Of a stretch of 11,242 bases of DNA, positions 1 through 7,539 are shown piece by piece. Position 1 is the first letter of the stretch. Every line of letters starts with the position of its first letter. The position numbers and the translations under genes were made by a program. This stretch comes from Cytophagales bacterium (lineage in GTDB: Bacteria > Bacteroidota > Bacteroidia > Cytophagales > Cyclobacteriaceae), in the NCBI GenBank assembly GCA_003537495.1, contig DPSB01000025.1:1-11242 (forward strand). Reading direction: 5' to 3'. The notes under the pieces were generated by a model. The model had not been told where the DNA came from and ran no database searches. It saw only the letters and a list, made by a program, of their open reading frames with translations.

Positions 1-11
1 ACAAATATGCC

Positions 12-46
12 GAAGGCCCGCTGTTCACAGTGGGCCTTCTTATTTT
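12..46 (+). terminator. Intrinsic terminator hairpin before trpE, probable trp attenuator
   Basis: Bases 12-23 pair with 28-39 in a 12-bp stem with a single G-U wobble (20/31) and a four-base loop (TTCA, 24-27). The stem is GC-rich at its centre (GGCCC/GGGCC) and is followed by TTATTTT at 40-46, which is the form of a Rho-independent terminator. Only 14 nt separate the T-rich tail from the trpE ATG at 61, too little for a separate promoter, so transcripts of trpE must pass through this hairpin. That favours a conditional terminator (attenuator) over a plain terminator for an upstream gene. The Trp-rich leader peptide and anti-terminator expected from classical trp attenuation would lie upstream of the window, so this role is inferred. 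Confidence 0.8.
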
Positions 47-60
47 AAAACTTTTTCAAA

Positions 61-1452
61 ATGAATTTCAAAACTTATACCCGTCAACTACTGGCCGATA
101 CCATAACTCCGGTAAACATCTACCTGAAGTTGCGCGATGTGTTTGCTGCCAGTGTGTTGTTAGAGAGTTCGGACTATCATGGGAATGAAAACAGTTTATC
201 GTTTATCTGTTGCGAACCCATTGCCACTTTTAAAGTAGCAAATGGCCATGCTGAGATTACCTTGCCAGATACAGAAACCCGATCGGTTAAATTGATCAAC
301 GGTCAGGTGGTTTCGCTTTTTGAAGAATTTAAAAACTCATTTCAGGTTGAGAAAGTTGCCACCCGCTACCCGCATGCCGGGTTGTTCGGGTATATGGCTT
401 ATGATTCCGTTCAGTATTTTGAAGATTTAACCTTACAACAAACCGGGCCAGAGATTCCTGACATGATCTATTCACTTTATCGATACGTAATTGTGGTAGA
501 TCATTTTCATAACGAGATGACGTTGTTCGAACATCAACCGGCTACCACAAACTCCGGTAGTACGCTTGATCGGCTGGAGCAACTGATTAACAACAATCGG
601 GTAACTACATTTAAATTTAATCGCACGCAACAAGAGCAATCCAACTATTCGGATGAACAGTTTCTGGAGATTATAAACAAAGGCAAACAACATTGCTTTC
701 GGGGCGATGTGTTTCAGATTGTGCTTTCGCGAAGATTTGCTACCGGCTTTCAGGGCGATGAGTTTAATGTGTACCGCGCGTTACGATCCATCAATCCATC
801 GCCTTATCTTTTCTATTTCGACTATGGAAATTTTAAATTGTTCGGTTCTTCACCCGAAGCGCAGATTCAGATCAAGAATGGAAAGGCCCACATCTATCCG
901 ATAGCCGGAACATTCCGCAGGTCGGGTAACGATCAGGAAGATGCACAGTTAGCCGAACGCCTTTCGGCAGATGAAAAAGAAAATGCCGAACACATTATGT
1001 TGGTGGATCTGGCCCGCAACGATATGAGTCGGAATGCTGAATCAGTACATGTCGAGGTATTTAAAGAGATTCAATACTATTCGCATGTAATTCACCTGGT
1101 ATCTAAAATCACGGGCACCATTCGGTCAGATTCATCGGTAGTGCAGATGGCGGCAGATACATTTCCGGCTGGCACACTTTCGGGAGCGCCCAAGCACATG
1201 GCCATGAAGTTGATTGATCAGTACGAAAATGTAAATCGTGGTTTTTATGGTGGAGCTATCGGTTTTCTGGGTTTCGATAATTCATTCAATCATGCCATTA
1301 TGATTCGTACGTTCTTAAGTAGGGATAACGAATTGATTTACCAGGCCGGTGCGGGTGTGGTTTCGAAATCAAAAGCCGAAAGTGAATTGCAGGAAGTAAA
1401 CAACAAACTGGAAGCATTGCGTAAAGCGGTGTTGCTGGCCGAAAAAATTTAA
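61..1452 (+). CDS. trpE: Anthranilate synthase component I (TrpE)
   Basis: Large subunit of anthranilate synthase, which converts chorismate and ammonia (supplied by TrpG) to anthranilate and pyruvate, the first committed step of Trp synthesis in the cytosol. At 463 aa it is a normal short-form TrpE. The N-terminal domain carries LLESS at residues 33-37, matching the LLES motif that forms the Trp feedback site in characterised TrpE proteins, so allosteric inhibition by Trp is likely. The C-terminal chorismate-binding domain shows NPSPY (245-249), PIAGTFRRSG (280-289), DEKENAEHIMLVDLARND (304-321), FPAGTLSGAPK (368-378), GFYGGAIG (394-401) and a GAG motif (430-432). These identify TrpE rather than isochorismate or aminodeoxychorismate synthase; PabB is the main alternative, but the adjacent full trp set argues against it. 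The ATG lies 14 nt after the hairpin tail with no clear Shine-Dalgarno. It is followed by trpG after 9 nt. Confidence 0.97.
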   Translation: MNFKTYTRQLLADTITPVNIYLKLRDVFAASVLLESSDYHGNENSLSFICCEPIATFKVANGHAEITLPDTETRSVKLINGQVVSLFEEFKNSFQVEKVATRYPHAGLFGYMAYDSVQYFEDLTLQQTGPEIPDMIYSLYRYVIVVDHFHNEMTLFEHQPATTNSGSTLDRLEQLINNNRVTTFKFNRTQQEQSNYSDEQFLEIINKGKQHCFRGDVFQIVLSRRFATGFQGDEFNVYRALRSINPSPYLFYFDYGNFKLFGSSPEAQIQIKNGKAHIYPIAGTFRRSGNDQEDAQLAERLSADEKENAEHIMLVDLARNDMSRNAESVHVEVFKEIQYYSHVIHLVSKITGTIRSDSSVVQMAADTFPAGTLSGAPKHMAMKLIDQYENVNRGFYGGAIGFLGFDNSFNHAIMIRTFLSRDNELIYQAGAGVVSKSKAESELQEVNNKLEALRKAVLLAEKI

Positions 1453-1461
1453 AATGAGATT

Positions 1462-2034
1462 ATGAAGATCTTGGTTCTCGATAATTACGATTCGTTTACG
1501 TACAACCTGGTACACATCATCAGGGTGTTGGGTTATGCGCCCGATGTTATTCGCAACGATAAAATAAGTTTGGAAGCCGTAGCTGCCTATGATAAAATTT
1601 TGCTTTCACCCGGACCAGGCATTCCCGATGAGGCCGGCATTATGAAAGCGGTTATTAAAACGTATGGCCCTTCAAAAAGTATTTTAGGAATTTGCCTCGG
1701 ACATCAAGGTATTGCTGAAGTATATGGAGCAGAGTTGTTTAACATACCACAAGTATTGCATGGTGTAACCTCAACCGGAATGGTTCAGGATGAAGCCGAG
1801 TATTTGTTTAAGGATGTGAATACAAAATTTCAGGCTACCCATTATCATTCGTGGGCTGTAAAACCCGATACGTTAACGGAAGTGCTGAAAGTAACCGCTT
1901 TGAATGAAGCTGGTTTGATCATGGGTTTAAGGCATACTGAATATGATGTGCGAGGCTTACAATTTCATCCGGAATCGATTATGACACCCGAAGGCCCGCG
2001 CATGATTGAAAACTGGTTAACACATACTCGCTAA
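1462..2034 (+). CDS. trpG: Anthranilate synthase component II, glutamine amidotransferase (TrpG)
   Basis: Class I glutamine amidotransferase that hydrolyses glutamine and passes ammonia to TrpE. The 190-residue length is that of a stand-alone TrpG, not a TrpG-TrpD fusion as in enterics. Visible landmarks are DNYDSFTYN (7-15), LSPGPGIPDEAG (48-59), the nucleophile elbow GICLGHQ (76-82) with Cys78, HYHSW (127-131), and FHPES (168-172), which supplies His169 and Glu171 of the catalytic triad. The widespread HGK motif after the elbow reads HGV here (100-102). The closely related PabA cannot be separated by motif alone, and some bacteria use one subunit for both synthases, so a dual role in folate synthesis is possible. 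Starts 9 nt after trpE and ends 11 nt before trpD. Confidence 0.96.
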   Translation: MKILVLDNYDSFTYNLVHIIRVLGYAPDVIRNDKISLEAVAAYDKILLSPGPGIPDEAGIMKAVIKTYGPSKSILGICLGHQGIAEVYGAELFNIPQVLHGVTSTGMVQDEAEYLFKDVNTKFQATHYHSWAVKPDTLTEVLKVTALNEAGLIMGLRHTEYDVRGLQFHPESIMTPEGPRMIENWLTHTR

Positions 2035-2045
2035 AGGTTATTACA

Positions 2046-3032
2046 ATGAAGCAAATTTTAACTGAGCTGATCGAACATAGAAGTCTCACAAAAGAAACGG
2101 CCCACCGCGTGTTGGTAGATCTGGCGCAAGGTAAATTTAACCTGAGCCAAACCGCAGCGTTTATGACGGTGTATATGATGCGCAGTATTACGGTAGATGA
2201 ACTACAAGGCTTTCGCGATGCGATGCTGGAGCTTTGTGTAGAAGCGCGTTTCGATCAACCCGTAATGGATGTGTGTGGTACCGGTGGCGATGGTAAGAAT
2301 ACCATCAATCTTTCTACGCTTTCATCTTTTGTAGTAGCTGCTGCCGGGCAACCGGTTGCCAAGCATGGTAACTATGGTGTTTCGTCTGCGTGTGGTTCTT
2401 CTAATTTGTTGGAATACTTTGGTTATGCGTTCACCAACGATCACGATGAACTGAAGCGGAGTTTAGATCGCAGCAACATTTGTTTTATGCATGCACCCTT
2501 GTTTCATCCGGCTATGAAAAATGTGGCGCCCATCCGCAAAGAACTTGGCGTGAAAACGTTTTTTAATATGTTAGGCCCAATGGTTAATCCCGCTTTTCCT
2601 ACCCGGCAATTGGTGGGTGTGTTTAGCCTGGAGCTTGCGCGACAGTATGGTTATTTATATCAGCAGAGTGATAAGGATTTTTTAATTCTTCATTCATTGG
2701 ATGGTTACGATGAGGTTTCACTTACCAGTGCTTTTAAGTTTTTTTACAATGGTGGCGAACGATTAGCCAACCCTGTTGATCTTGGGTTGCCGAAAGTAAA
2801 ATATGAAGAGATTAAAGGCGGAAGCACGGTGGAGGAATCGGCTAAGATTTTTATGAATGTGTTGGAAAACAAAGGAACCACTGCGCAGCAATCGGCTGTA
2901 ATTGCCAATGCGGCAATGGCGTTGTATTGTGCTGATGTGAAGGCCGGATTACCAAGTGCTGTAGTGAAGGCAACCGAAGCATTAAAATCTGGCAAGGCTT
3001 TACAGGCGTTTAAAAAATTAATGAATAAGTAA
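2046..3032 (+). CDS. trpD: Anthranilate phosphoribosyltransferase (TrpD)
   Basis: Transfers the phosphoribosyl group of PRPP to anthranilate, giving N-(5-phosphoribosyl)anthranilate. The 328-residue protein is full length for the family. A helical N-terminal part (1-70) precedes the PRPP site CGTGGDGKNTINLST (77-91). Next come KHGNYGVSSACGSSN (106-120), the anthranilate-side segment APIRKELG (161-168) with Arg164, FFNMLGPMVNPA (172-183), and the Mg-binding acidic pair DE at 222-223. The 106-120 segment departs from the textbook KHGNRxxSSxSGSAD pattern (Tyr for Arg, Ala-Cys for Lys-Ser); I recall similar variants in Bacteroidota but cannot check. A weak Shine-Dalgarno-like AAAGG (2033-2037) overlaps the trpG stop, 8 nt before the ATG. 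Only 1 nt separates it from trpC. Confidence 0.96.
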   Translation: MKQILTELIEHRSLTKETAHRVLVDLAQGKFNLSQTAAFMTVYMMRSITVDELQGFRDAMLELCVEARFDQPVMDVCGTGGDGKNTINLSTLSSFVVAAAGQPVAKHGNYGVSSACGSSNLLEYFGYAFTNDHDELKRSLDRSNICFMHAPLFHPAMKNVAPIRKELGVKTFFNMLGPMVNPAFPTRQLVGVFSLELARQYGYLYQQSDKDFLILHSLDGYDEVSLTSAFKFFYNGGERLANPVDLGLPKVKYEEIKGGSTVEESAKIFMNVLENKGTTAQQSAVIANAAMALYCADVKAGLPSAVVKATEALKSGKALQAFKKLMNK

Positions 3033-3033
3033 G

Positions 3034-3840
3034 ATGGATATTCTGGAGGAAATAATTGCAGCCAAGTATAAAGAGGTAGCAGAACGTAAAGCTTTATATC
3101 CGGTTAAGTTGCTGGAGAAAAGTATTTACTTTGAAGGCCCAACGGTTTCGTTAAAAAAGTATGTCACACGGGCGGACAAATCGGGGATTATTGCTGAGAT
3201 CAAACGCAAGTCGCCTTCTAAAGGTGTAATTAATCCTTATGTATCTGTTGAACGAACTTCCATAGGGTACATGCAGGCCGGAGCTTCAGCGCTTTCGGTG
3301 CTTACTGATTCAAAATATTTTGGTGGCAGCAGCGAGGATTTAATTACCGCTCGCAAATTTAATTTTTGCCCGATCCTGCGAAAGGATTTTACAGTTGATG
3401 AATACCAGATCATCGAAGCAAAATCAATTGGGGCCGATGCTATTTTATTAATTGCTGCTGCACTTGAGCCTGTAAGACTAAAACAACTGGCTACGTTTGC
3501 GCACTCCCTAAAACTGGAAGTATTGCTAGAAGTCCATAATAGAGAAGAGTTGGAAGCTAATCTGGATGCTGATACAGATTTGATTGGGGTAAACAACCGT
3601 AACCTTAAAACTTTTGTTACGGATGTAAACTTATCGGCACAGCTGGCTGCGTTTATTCCAAACCAGTTTGTAAAAGTTTCGGAAAGTGGTATTGAGAATC
3701 CGCAAACCATAGTTGAACTAAAGCACCACGGCTATCAGGGTTTCTTAATGGGGCAAAACTTTATGCAACACAGCAGACCCGAACAGGCTTGTCAGGAATT
3801 TGTTAATGAGTTGAAAAAATTAGAACGCAAAACATTGTGA
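3034..3840 (+). CDS. trpC: Indole-3-glycerol phosphate synthase (TrpC)
   Basis: Catalyses ring closure and decarboxylation of carboxyphenylaminodeoxyribulose 5-phosphate to indole-3-glycerol phosphate. It is a single-domain TIM barrel of 268 aa, not fused to TrpF as in E. coli. Active-site segments are IAEIKRKSPSKG (53-64; Glu55 and Lys57), LRKDF (115-119; Lys117), LLEVHN (164-169; Glu166), GVNNRNL (185-191) and SESGI (216-220), all as expected for a functional enzyme. The ATG is 1 nt after the trpD stop. The 3' end overlaps trpF by 4 nt (GTGA), so the two are probably translationally coupled. Confidence 0.97.
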   Translation: MDILEEIIAAKYKEVAERKALYPVKLLEKSIYFEGPTVSLKKYVTRADKSGIIAEIKRKSPSKGVINPYVSVERTSIGYMQAGASALSVLTDSKYFGGSSEDLITARKFNFCPILRKDFTVDEYQIIEAKSIGADAILLIAAALEPVRLKQLATFAHSLKLEVLLEVHNREELEANLDADTDLIGVNNRNLKTFVTDVNLSAQLAAFIPNQFVKVSESGIENPQTIVELKHHGYQGFLMGQNFMQHSRPEQACQEFVNELKKLERKTL

Positions 3841-4487
3841 GCAAGACTAAATCCATAGCGTGTAAGGTGTGTGGAATGCGTGCGGCTGCAAACATTGAAG
3901 CCGTAGCTACTACACAACCACAGTTTATGGGATTTATCTTTTATAAAAATTCACCCCGGTATGTGGGCAATCAATTTCAGATTCCGGAAAATTTTCCGGT
4001 AAGCATCAAACGTGTGGGTGTTTTTGTAAATGAAATTTTTGAAGTGGTTCGCGATCTAGCACAAAAACATAAGCTGGATTTTATTCAACTTCATGGCGAT
4101 GAAGCACCTGTTTATATTAAAAATCTGAAAGCAAGCGGGGTAGGGTTTATAAAAGTTTTTCGGGTGAATGCTGAGTTTGATTTCTCAACCACTAAAGAAT
4201 TTGAATCTTTGTCGGATTTTTTTCTGTTCGATACAAAAGGTAAACAGTATGGCGGTAATGCCATCAAGTTCGATTGGAAATTGCTTCAGCAATACACTGG
4301 CTCGGTTCCCTTTTTCTTAAGTGGTGGTATTTCGGCTGATGATATTCATGCGCTTACAGAATTCAAACATCCGCAATGGTATGGTGTTGATGTAAACAGT
4401 GGTGTGGAGGTTGAGCCCGGTTTAAAAGATAGTTTAAAAGTAAAAAACCTGATTCAGTTGTTAACTGAATCAAACCTTAACCAATAA
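3837..4487 (+). CDS. trpF: Phosphoribosylanthranilate isomerase (TrpF), GTG start
   Basis: Amadori isomerase that converts phosphoribosylanthranilate to the carboxyphenylaminodeoxyribulose phosphate used by TrpC. The 216-residue TIM barrel shows KVCGMR (10-15), with Cys12 as the expected general base, QLHG (84-87), FLFDTKG (129-135) with Asp132 as the expected general acid, LSGGIS (161-166), and the phosphate-binding end [16 protein letters not shown] (183-198). The start is GTG at 3837, overlapping the trpC TGA as GTGA. The next in-frame ATG encodes Met14, which would remove the catalytic Cys12, so GTG is the better start. The trpB ATG follows after 4 nt. Confidence 0.96.
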   Translation: MSKTKSIACKVCGMRAAANIEAVATTQPQFMGFIFYKNSPRYVGNQFQIPENFPVSIKRVGVFVNEIFEVVRDLAQKHKLDFIQLHGDEAPVYIKNLKASGVGFIKVFRVNAEFDFSTTKEFESLSDFFLFDTKGKQYGGNAIKFDWKLLQQYTGSVPFFLSGGISADDIHALTEFKHPQWYGVDVNSGVEVEPGLKDSLKVKNLIQLLTESNLNQ

Positions 4488-4491
4488 AGTT

Positions 4492-5673
4492 ATGCAGTAC
4501 GATGTAGATGCACGGGGTTACTATGGAAATTTTGGAGGCGCTTACATTCCAGAAATGTTGTATCCCAACGTAGAGGAGTTGCGCACACACTATCTGGAAA
4601 TTATGCAACAACCAGATTTTCAGAAAGAGTTTGCTGACCTGCTTCGAGATTACGTTGGTCGCCCTACGCCACTTTACCATGCAGCGCGACTTTCTGAAAA
4701 GTACAATGCTAAAATCTATCTGAAGCGCGAAGACCTTTGCCATACTGGCGCACATAAAATCAACAATACCATTGGCCAGATTTTATTGGCGAAGCGACTT
4801 GGTAAACAAAAAATCATTGCCGAGACAGGAGCTGGTCAACATGGTGTAGCTACTGCTACCGTGTGTGCACTTATGGGTATGGAGTGTATTGTGTATATGG
4901 GTAAGTTGGATATGGATCGCCAGCGCCCCAATGTTGAACGCATGCGCATTCTCGGCACCAAGGTTGTGCCCGCGTTATCGGGCAACATGACGTTGAAAGA
5001 TGCTACCAACGAAGCCATGCGCCATTGGATTAATCATCCAACTGATACACATTATATAATTGGTTCGGTGGTTGGGCCTCATCCGTATCCACACATGGTT
5101 ACGTTGTTTCAATCTGTCATCAGCGAAGAAATTAAAAAGCAATTGATAGCAGAGATCGGGCAACCTAATCCCGATTACGTAGTGGCGTGTGTGGGTGGTG
5201 GTAGTAATGCAGCCGGTGCATTCTATCATTACTTAAATGAAGAGCACGTAAACCTGGTCGGTGTGGAAGCTGCAGGCCTCGGTGTAGATAGTGGTGAGTC
5301 GGCTGCGACCACTGCATTGGGCAAGCCTGGTGTATTGCATGGTAGTAAAACCTTACTGATGCAAACCAGCGATGGGCAAGTAGTTGAGCCTTATTCTATT
5401 TCTGCCGGTTTGGATTATCCCGGCATTGGCCCGTTGCATGCGCACTTGTTTGAAACCGGTCGTGTACAATTTGTAAATGCTACCGATGATGAAGCCATGA
5501 ATGCCGGTATTGAACTGGCACGCATGGAAGGAATTATTCCGGCAATTGAATCGGCACATGCTATTGCAGCGCTTACCAAGTTAGAACTTACTAAAGAAGA
5601 TGTAGTGGTGGTTAACCTTTCGGGAAGGGGTGATAAAGATTTGGAGACTTATATCCGCTGGGGAAAATATTGA
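4492..5673 (+). CDS. trpB: Tryptophan synthase beta chain (TrpB)
   Basis: PLP enzyme that joins indole and L-serine to give L-tryptophan, working as an alpha2-beta2 complex with TrpA. At 393 aa it is the standard TrpB1 length, not the longer TrpB2. Residues seen are [10 protein letters not shown] (84-93) with the PLP lysine Lys89, ETGAGQHG (111-118) with catalytic Glu111, the phosphate loop GGGSNA (235-240), GLDYPGIGP (306-314) with Asp308 on the mobile COMM side, and SGRGDKD (377-383) with Ser377 facing the PLP nitrogen. TrpB1-type features agree with a co-encoded TrpA. It starts 4 nt after trpF. Unlike the other junctions of the operon it is followed by an 86-nt gap before trpA. Confidence 0.98.
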   Translation: MQYDVDARGYYGNFGGAYIPEMLYPNVEELRTHYLEIMQQPDFQKEFADLLRDYVGRPTPLYHAARLSEKYNAKIYLKREDLCHTGAHKINNTIGQILLAKRLGKQKIIAETGAGQHGVATATVCALMGMECIVYMGKLDMDRQRPNVERMRILGTKVVPALSGNMTLKDATNEAMRHWINHPTDTHYIIGSVVGPHPYPHMVTLFQSVISEEIKKQLIAEIGQPNPDYVVACVGGGSNAAGAFYHYLNEEHVNLVGVEAAGLGVDSGESAATTALGKPGVLHGSKTLLMQTSDGQVVEPYSISAGLDYPGIGPLHAHLFETGRVQFVNATDDEAMNAGIELARMEGIIPAIESAHAIAALTKLELTKEDVVVVNLSGRGDKDLETYIRWGKY

Positions 5674-5683
5674 GACAGCCGAA

Positions 5684-5733
5684 CAAGCGTCTGACCGGTA
5701 TGATTCGAAGCTATTAACAGGTCTGACGCCTTG
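5684..5733 (+). repeat. Imperfect inverted repeat in the trpB-trpA gap
   Basis: Bases 5684-5696 can pair with 5720-5733. There are 12 Watson-Crick pairs (CAA/TTG, GCGTC/GACGC, GACC/GGTC), one T-T mismatch (5692/5724), one bulged C (5730), and a 23-nt loop (5697-5719). Because GTCTGAC is almost self-complementary, the arms also contain an exact direct repeat of GTCTGAC (5689-5695 and 5721-5727). No T-run follows, so it does not look like an intrinsic terminator. It could be an mRNA-stability or processing hairpin, a protein-binding site, or a small dispersed repeat; the sequence alone does not decide. Confidence 0.6.
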
Positions 5734-5759
5734 GGTAGTATTGAATTAAAAGATTTCAA

Positions 5760-6533
5760 ATGAAAAATAGAATTACAGAATTGTTGTCGAACACAAAGAA
5801 ACCCGTGCTTTCGGTTTTTTATACAGCTGGATTTCCAAACCTGAACGATACGGAAGCCATTGCAATAGCGCTGGAAGCAGCGGGTGCCGACTTAATTGAA
5901 ATAGGAATTCCATTTTCCGATCCGGTGGCCGATGGCCCCACTATTCAGGCCAGTAACAAGCAGGCTTTAGAGAATGGGATGACGGTGGAGCTGTTGTTGA
6001 AGCAAGTGGTATCCATTCGCAGTAAAGTAAAACTGCCTATTGTTTTAATGGGTTACTTAAATCCGGTAATGCAATATGGTGTTGAACGTTTTTTTAAAGA
6101 TGCCTCAGGCGCTGGTGTAGATGGATTAATCTTACCCGATTTGCCTTTGGATGAATTTTCGCAGTACGAAGCGTTAACCGCTTCATTGAATCTGAGTGTT
6201 TCCTTTTTGATTTCGCCCACTACAAGCGAGGCGCGGATCAAAAAAATTGATGCGCTTAGTTCAGGTTTTATCTATGCTGTGTCGGCTTCCAGCACCACAG
6301 GCGCAAAAGATGAATTCAGTTCGGAACAAGTGGCTTACTTCCAAAAACTAAAATCACTTAAGCTCAGCAATCCTTTTTTAATTGGTTTCGGAATTTCAAA
6401 TTCAAAAACCTATGCGCAAGCCTGTGCGCATGCGGCCGGAGCTATTGTGGGCAGTTCATTCATTAATCAAATCAGCACAAGTAAAAATCTTGAAGCTGAT
6501 ATTCGTCAATTTGTAAAGTCGTTAACAGCATGA
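5760..6533 (+). CDS. trpA: Tryptophan synthase alpha chain (TrpA)
   Basis: Cleaves indole-3-glycerol phosphate to indole and glyceraldehyde 3-phosphate; indole is channelled to TrpB. The 257-residue TIM barrel has the catalytic glutamate in LIEIGIPFSDPVADGP (45-60; Glu47, with Asp58 as second catalytic residue), PDLPLDE (126-132), the mobile loop SASSTTGAKDEF (175-186), GFGIS (209-213) and the phosphate-binding GSSF (231-234). An in-frame TGA at 5742-5744 bounds the reading frame, so the ATG at 5760 is the only good start. It lies 86 nt after trpB and overlaps the DAHP synthase gene by 4 nt (ATGA), indicating coupled translation. Confidence 0.97.
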   Translation: MKNRITELLSNTKKPVLSVFYTAGFPNLNDTEAIAIALEAAGADLIEIGIPFSDPVADGPTIQASNKQALENGMTVELLLKQVVSIRSKVKLPIVLMGYLNPVMQYGVERFFKDASGAGVDGLILPDLPLDEFSQYEALTASLNLSVSFLISPTTSEARIKKIDALSSGFIYAVSASSTTGAKDEFSSEQVAYFQKLKSLKLSNPFLIGFGISNSKTYAQACAHAAGAIVGSSFINQISTSKNLEADIRQFVKSLTA

Positions 6534-7537
6534 TAATCGAGTTAAAGCCAAAGGTTAGTCTGGAGGTCAAAAAATCTATTGTTGATAAGGTTGCTACTTT
6601 GGGTTATAAATCCATGGAAGTAAACACGCAGCGAAGTCAATACCTGGTGGCCATCGGAAAAAAAGAGTTTGATATTCGCACCATCGGGCACATGGCCGGC
6701 ATTGCCGATATTCATCAGGTATCAGATGAATATAAACTGGTTTCAAAAAAATGGAAAGTAGCACCGACGGTAATTGATCTGGGTGATGGCGTAACGATTG
6801 GTGGCAACGGTTTGTCAATCATGGCCGGGCCTTGTTCTATTGAAAATGAAAAACAGATCGAACAAACTATTCAACATCTGGTTCATAACAATGTGCGCAT
6901 TATGCGCGGGGGTGTGTTTAAGCCCAGCAGTTCGCCTTATGCCTTTCGGGGCTTGGGAATTGATGGCTTGAAGTTGTGGTATGAATTGGCCAGGAAGAAT
7001 GGAATTAAAATTATCAGCGAAGTGATGCAGGTTAGCCAGATTGAACCGATGTTGCCGTATGTGGATGTGTTTCAGGTTGGCGCACGCAACACGCAGAATT
7101 TTAACTTGCTGGATGAGTTGGGCAAAGTAGATAAACCCGTGATGATTAAACGCGGTATCTCCGGAACGATTGATGAGTTGCTGTCATCGGCTGAATATGT
7201 TTTTTCAGCAGGAAATGAAAAGTTGATTCTATGCGAACGCGGTATTCGCACCTATGAAAAAGCCAGTCGCAATACAATGGATATAAATGCTATTCCGATT
7301 CTGAAAGCAAAATCGCATTTACCCGTGGTGGCCGATCCTTCGCATGGAATTGGTATTCGGGAGTTTGTGCCGCAAGTAGCATTGGCTGCGACTGTTGCCG
7401 GGGCAGATGGTATTATTTATGAGACACATCAAAAGCCGGAAGAAGCCTTTAGCGATGGACAGCAAACGTTAGACTTTGATGAATCGAGTCGCTTGATTGA
7501 AAAACTTCGGGCTGTGCAAAAGCTTATCGCGAACTAA
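6530..7537 (+). CDS. aroF: 3-deoxy-7-phosphoheptulonate (DAHP) synthase, AroA I-beta type
   Basis: Condenses phosphoenolpyruvate and erythrose 4-phosphate to DAHP, the entry step of the shikimate pathway. An N-terminal ferredoxin-like/ACT-like domain (about 1-70), known to mediate feedback control in Thermotoga-type enzymes, precedes the TIM barrel. Metal ligands are visible: Cys102 in AGPCSIEN (99-106), His272 in DPSHGIG (269-275), Glu298 in YETH (297-300) and Asp309 in SDG (308-310). QVGARN (182-187), KRG (207-209) and CERGIRTYE (235-243) are also intact. The motif usually read KPRTSPY is KPSSSPY here (131-137), replacing a substrate-phosphate arginine. At 335 aa there is no chorismate mutase fusion. 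The ATGA overlap with trpA places it last in the trp operon. Which aromatic amino acid inhibits it cannot be read from the sequence. The symbol follows Bacillus/Thermotoga usage. Confidence 0.93.
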   Translation: MIIELKPKVSLEVKKSIVDKVATLGYKSMEVNTQRSQYLVAIGKKEFDIRTIGHMAGIADIHQVSDEYKLVSKKWKVAPTVIDLGDGVTIGGNGLSIMAGPCSIENEKQIEQTIQHLVHNNVRIMRGGVFKPSSSPYAFRGLGIDGLKLWYELARKNGIKIISEVMQVSQIEPMLPYVDVFQVGARNTQNFNLLDELGKVDKPVMIKRGISGTIDELLSSAEYVFSAGNEKLILCERGIRTYEKASRNTMDINAIPILKAKSHLPVVADPSHGIGIREFVPQVALAATVAGADGIIYETHQKPEEAFSDGQQTLDFDESSRLIEKLRAVQKLIAN

Positions 7538-7539
7538 GA

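Noticed and set aside
7..48. A 13-codon ATG-to-TAA frame with one Trp codon inside the hairpin, as a possible trp leader peptide.
   Set aside because: It lies entirely within the terminator stem, has a single TGG, and could not control formation of a downstream structure. A true leader should lie upstream of the hairpin.
3237..3710. A 157-codon open frame on the minus strand opposite trpC.
   Set aside because: It sits wholly inside a clearly functional trpC; its serine-rich, low-complexity translation has no recognisable domain and is typical of an antisense shadow.
5700..5717. A five-codon ATG frame in the loop of the trpB-trpA inverted repeat.
   Set aside because: Too short, with no ribosome-binding site or conservation evidence.
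5736..5743. TAGTATTG in the trpB-trpA gap as a -7 box for an internal trpA promoter.
   Set aside because: It matches TAnnTTTG with one mismatch, but no TTTG-like -33 element lies 17-23 bp upstream; the region there is occupied by the inverted-repeat arm.
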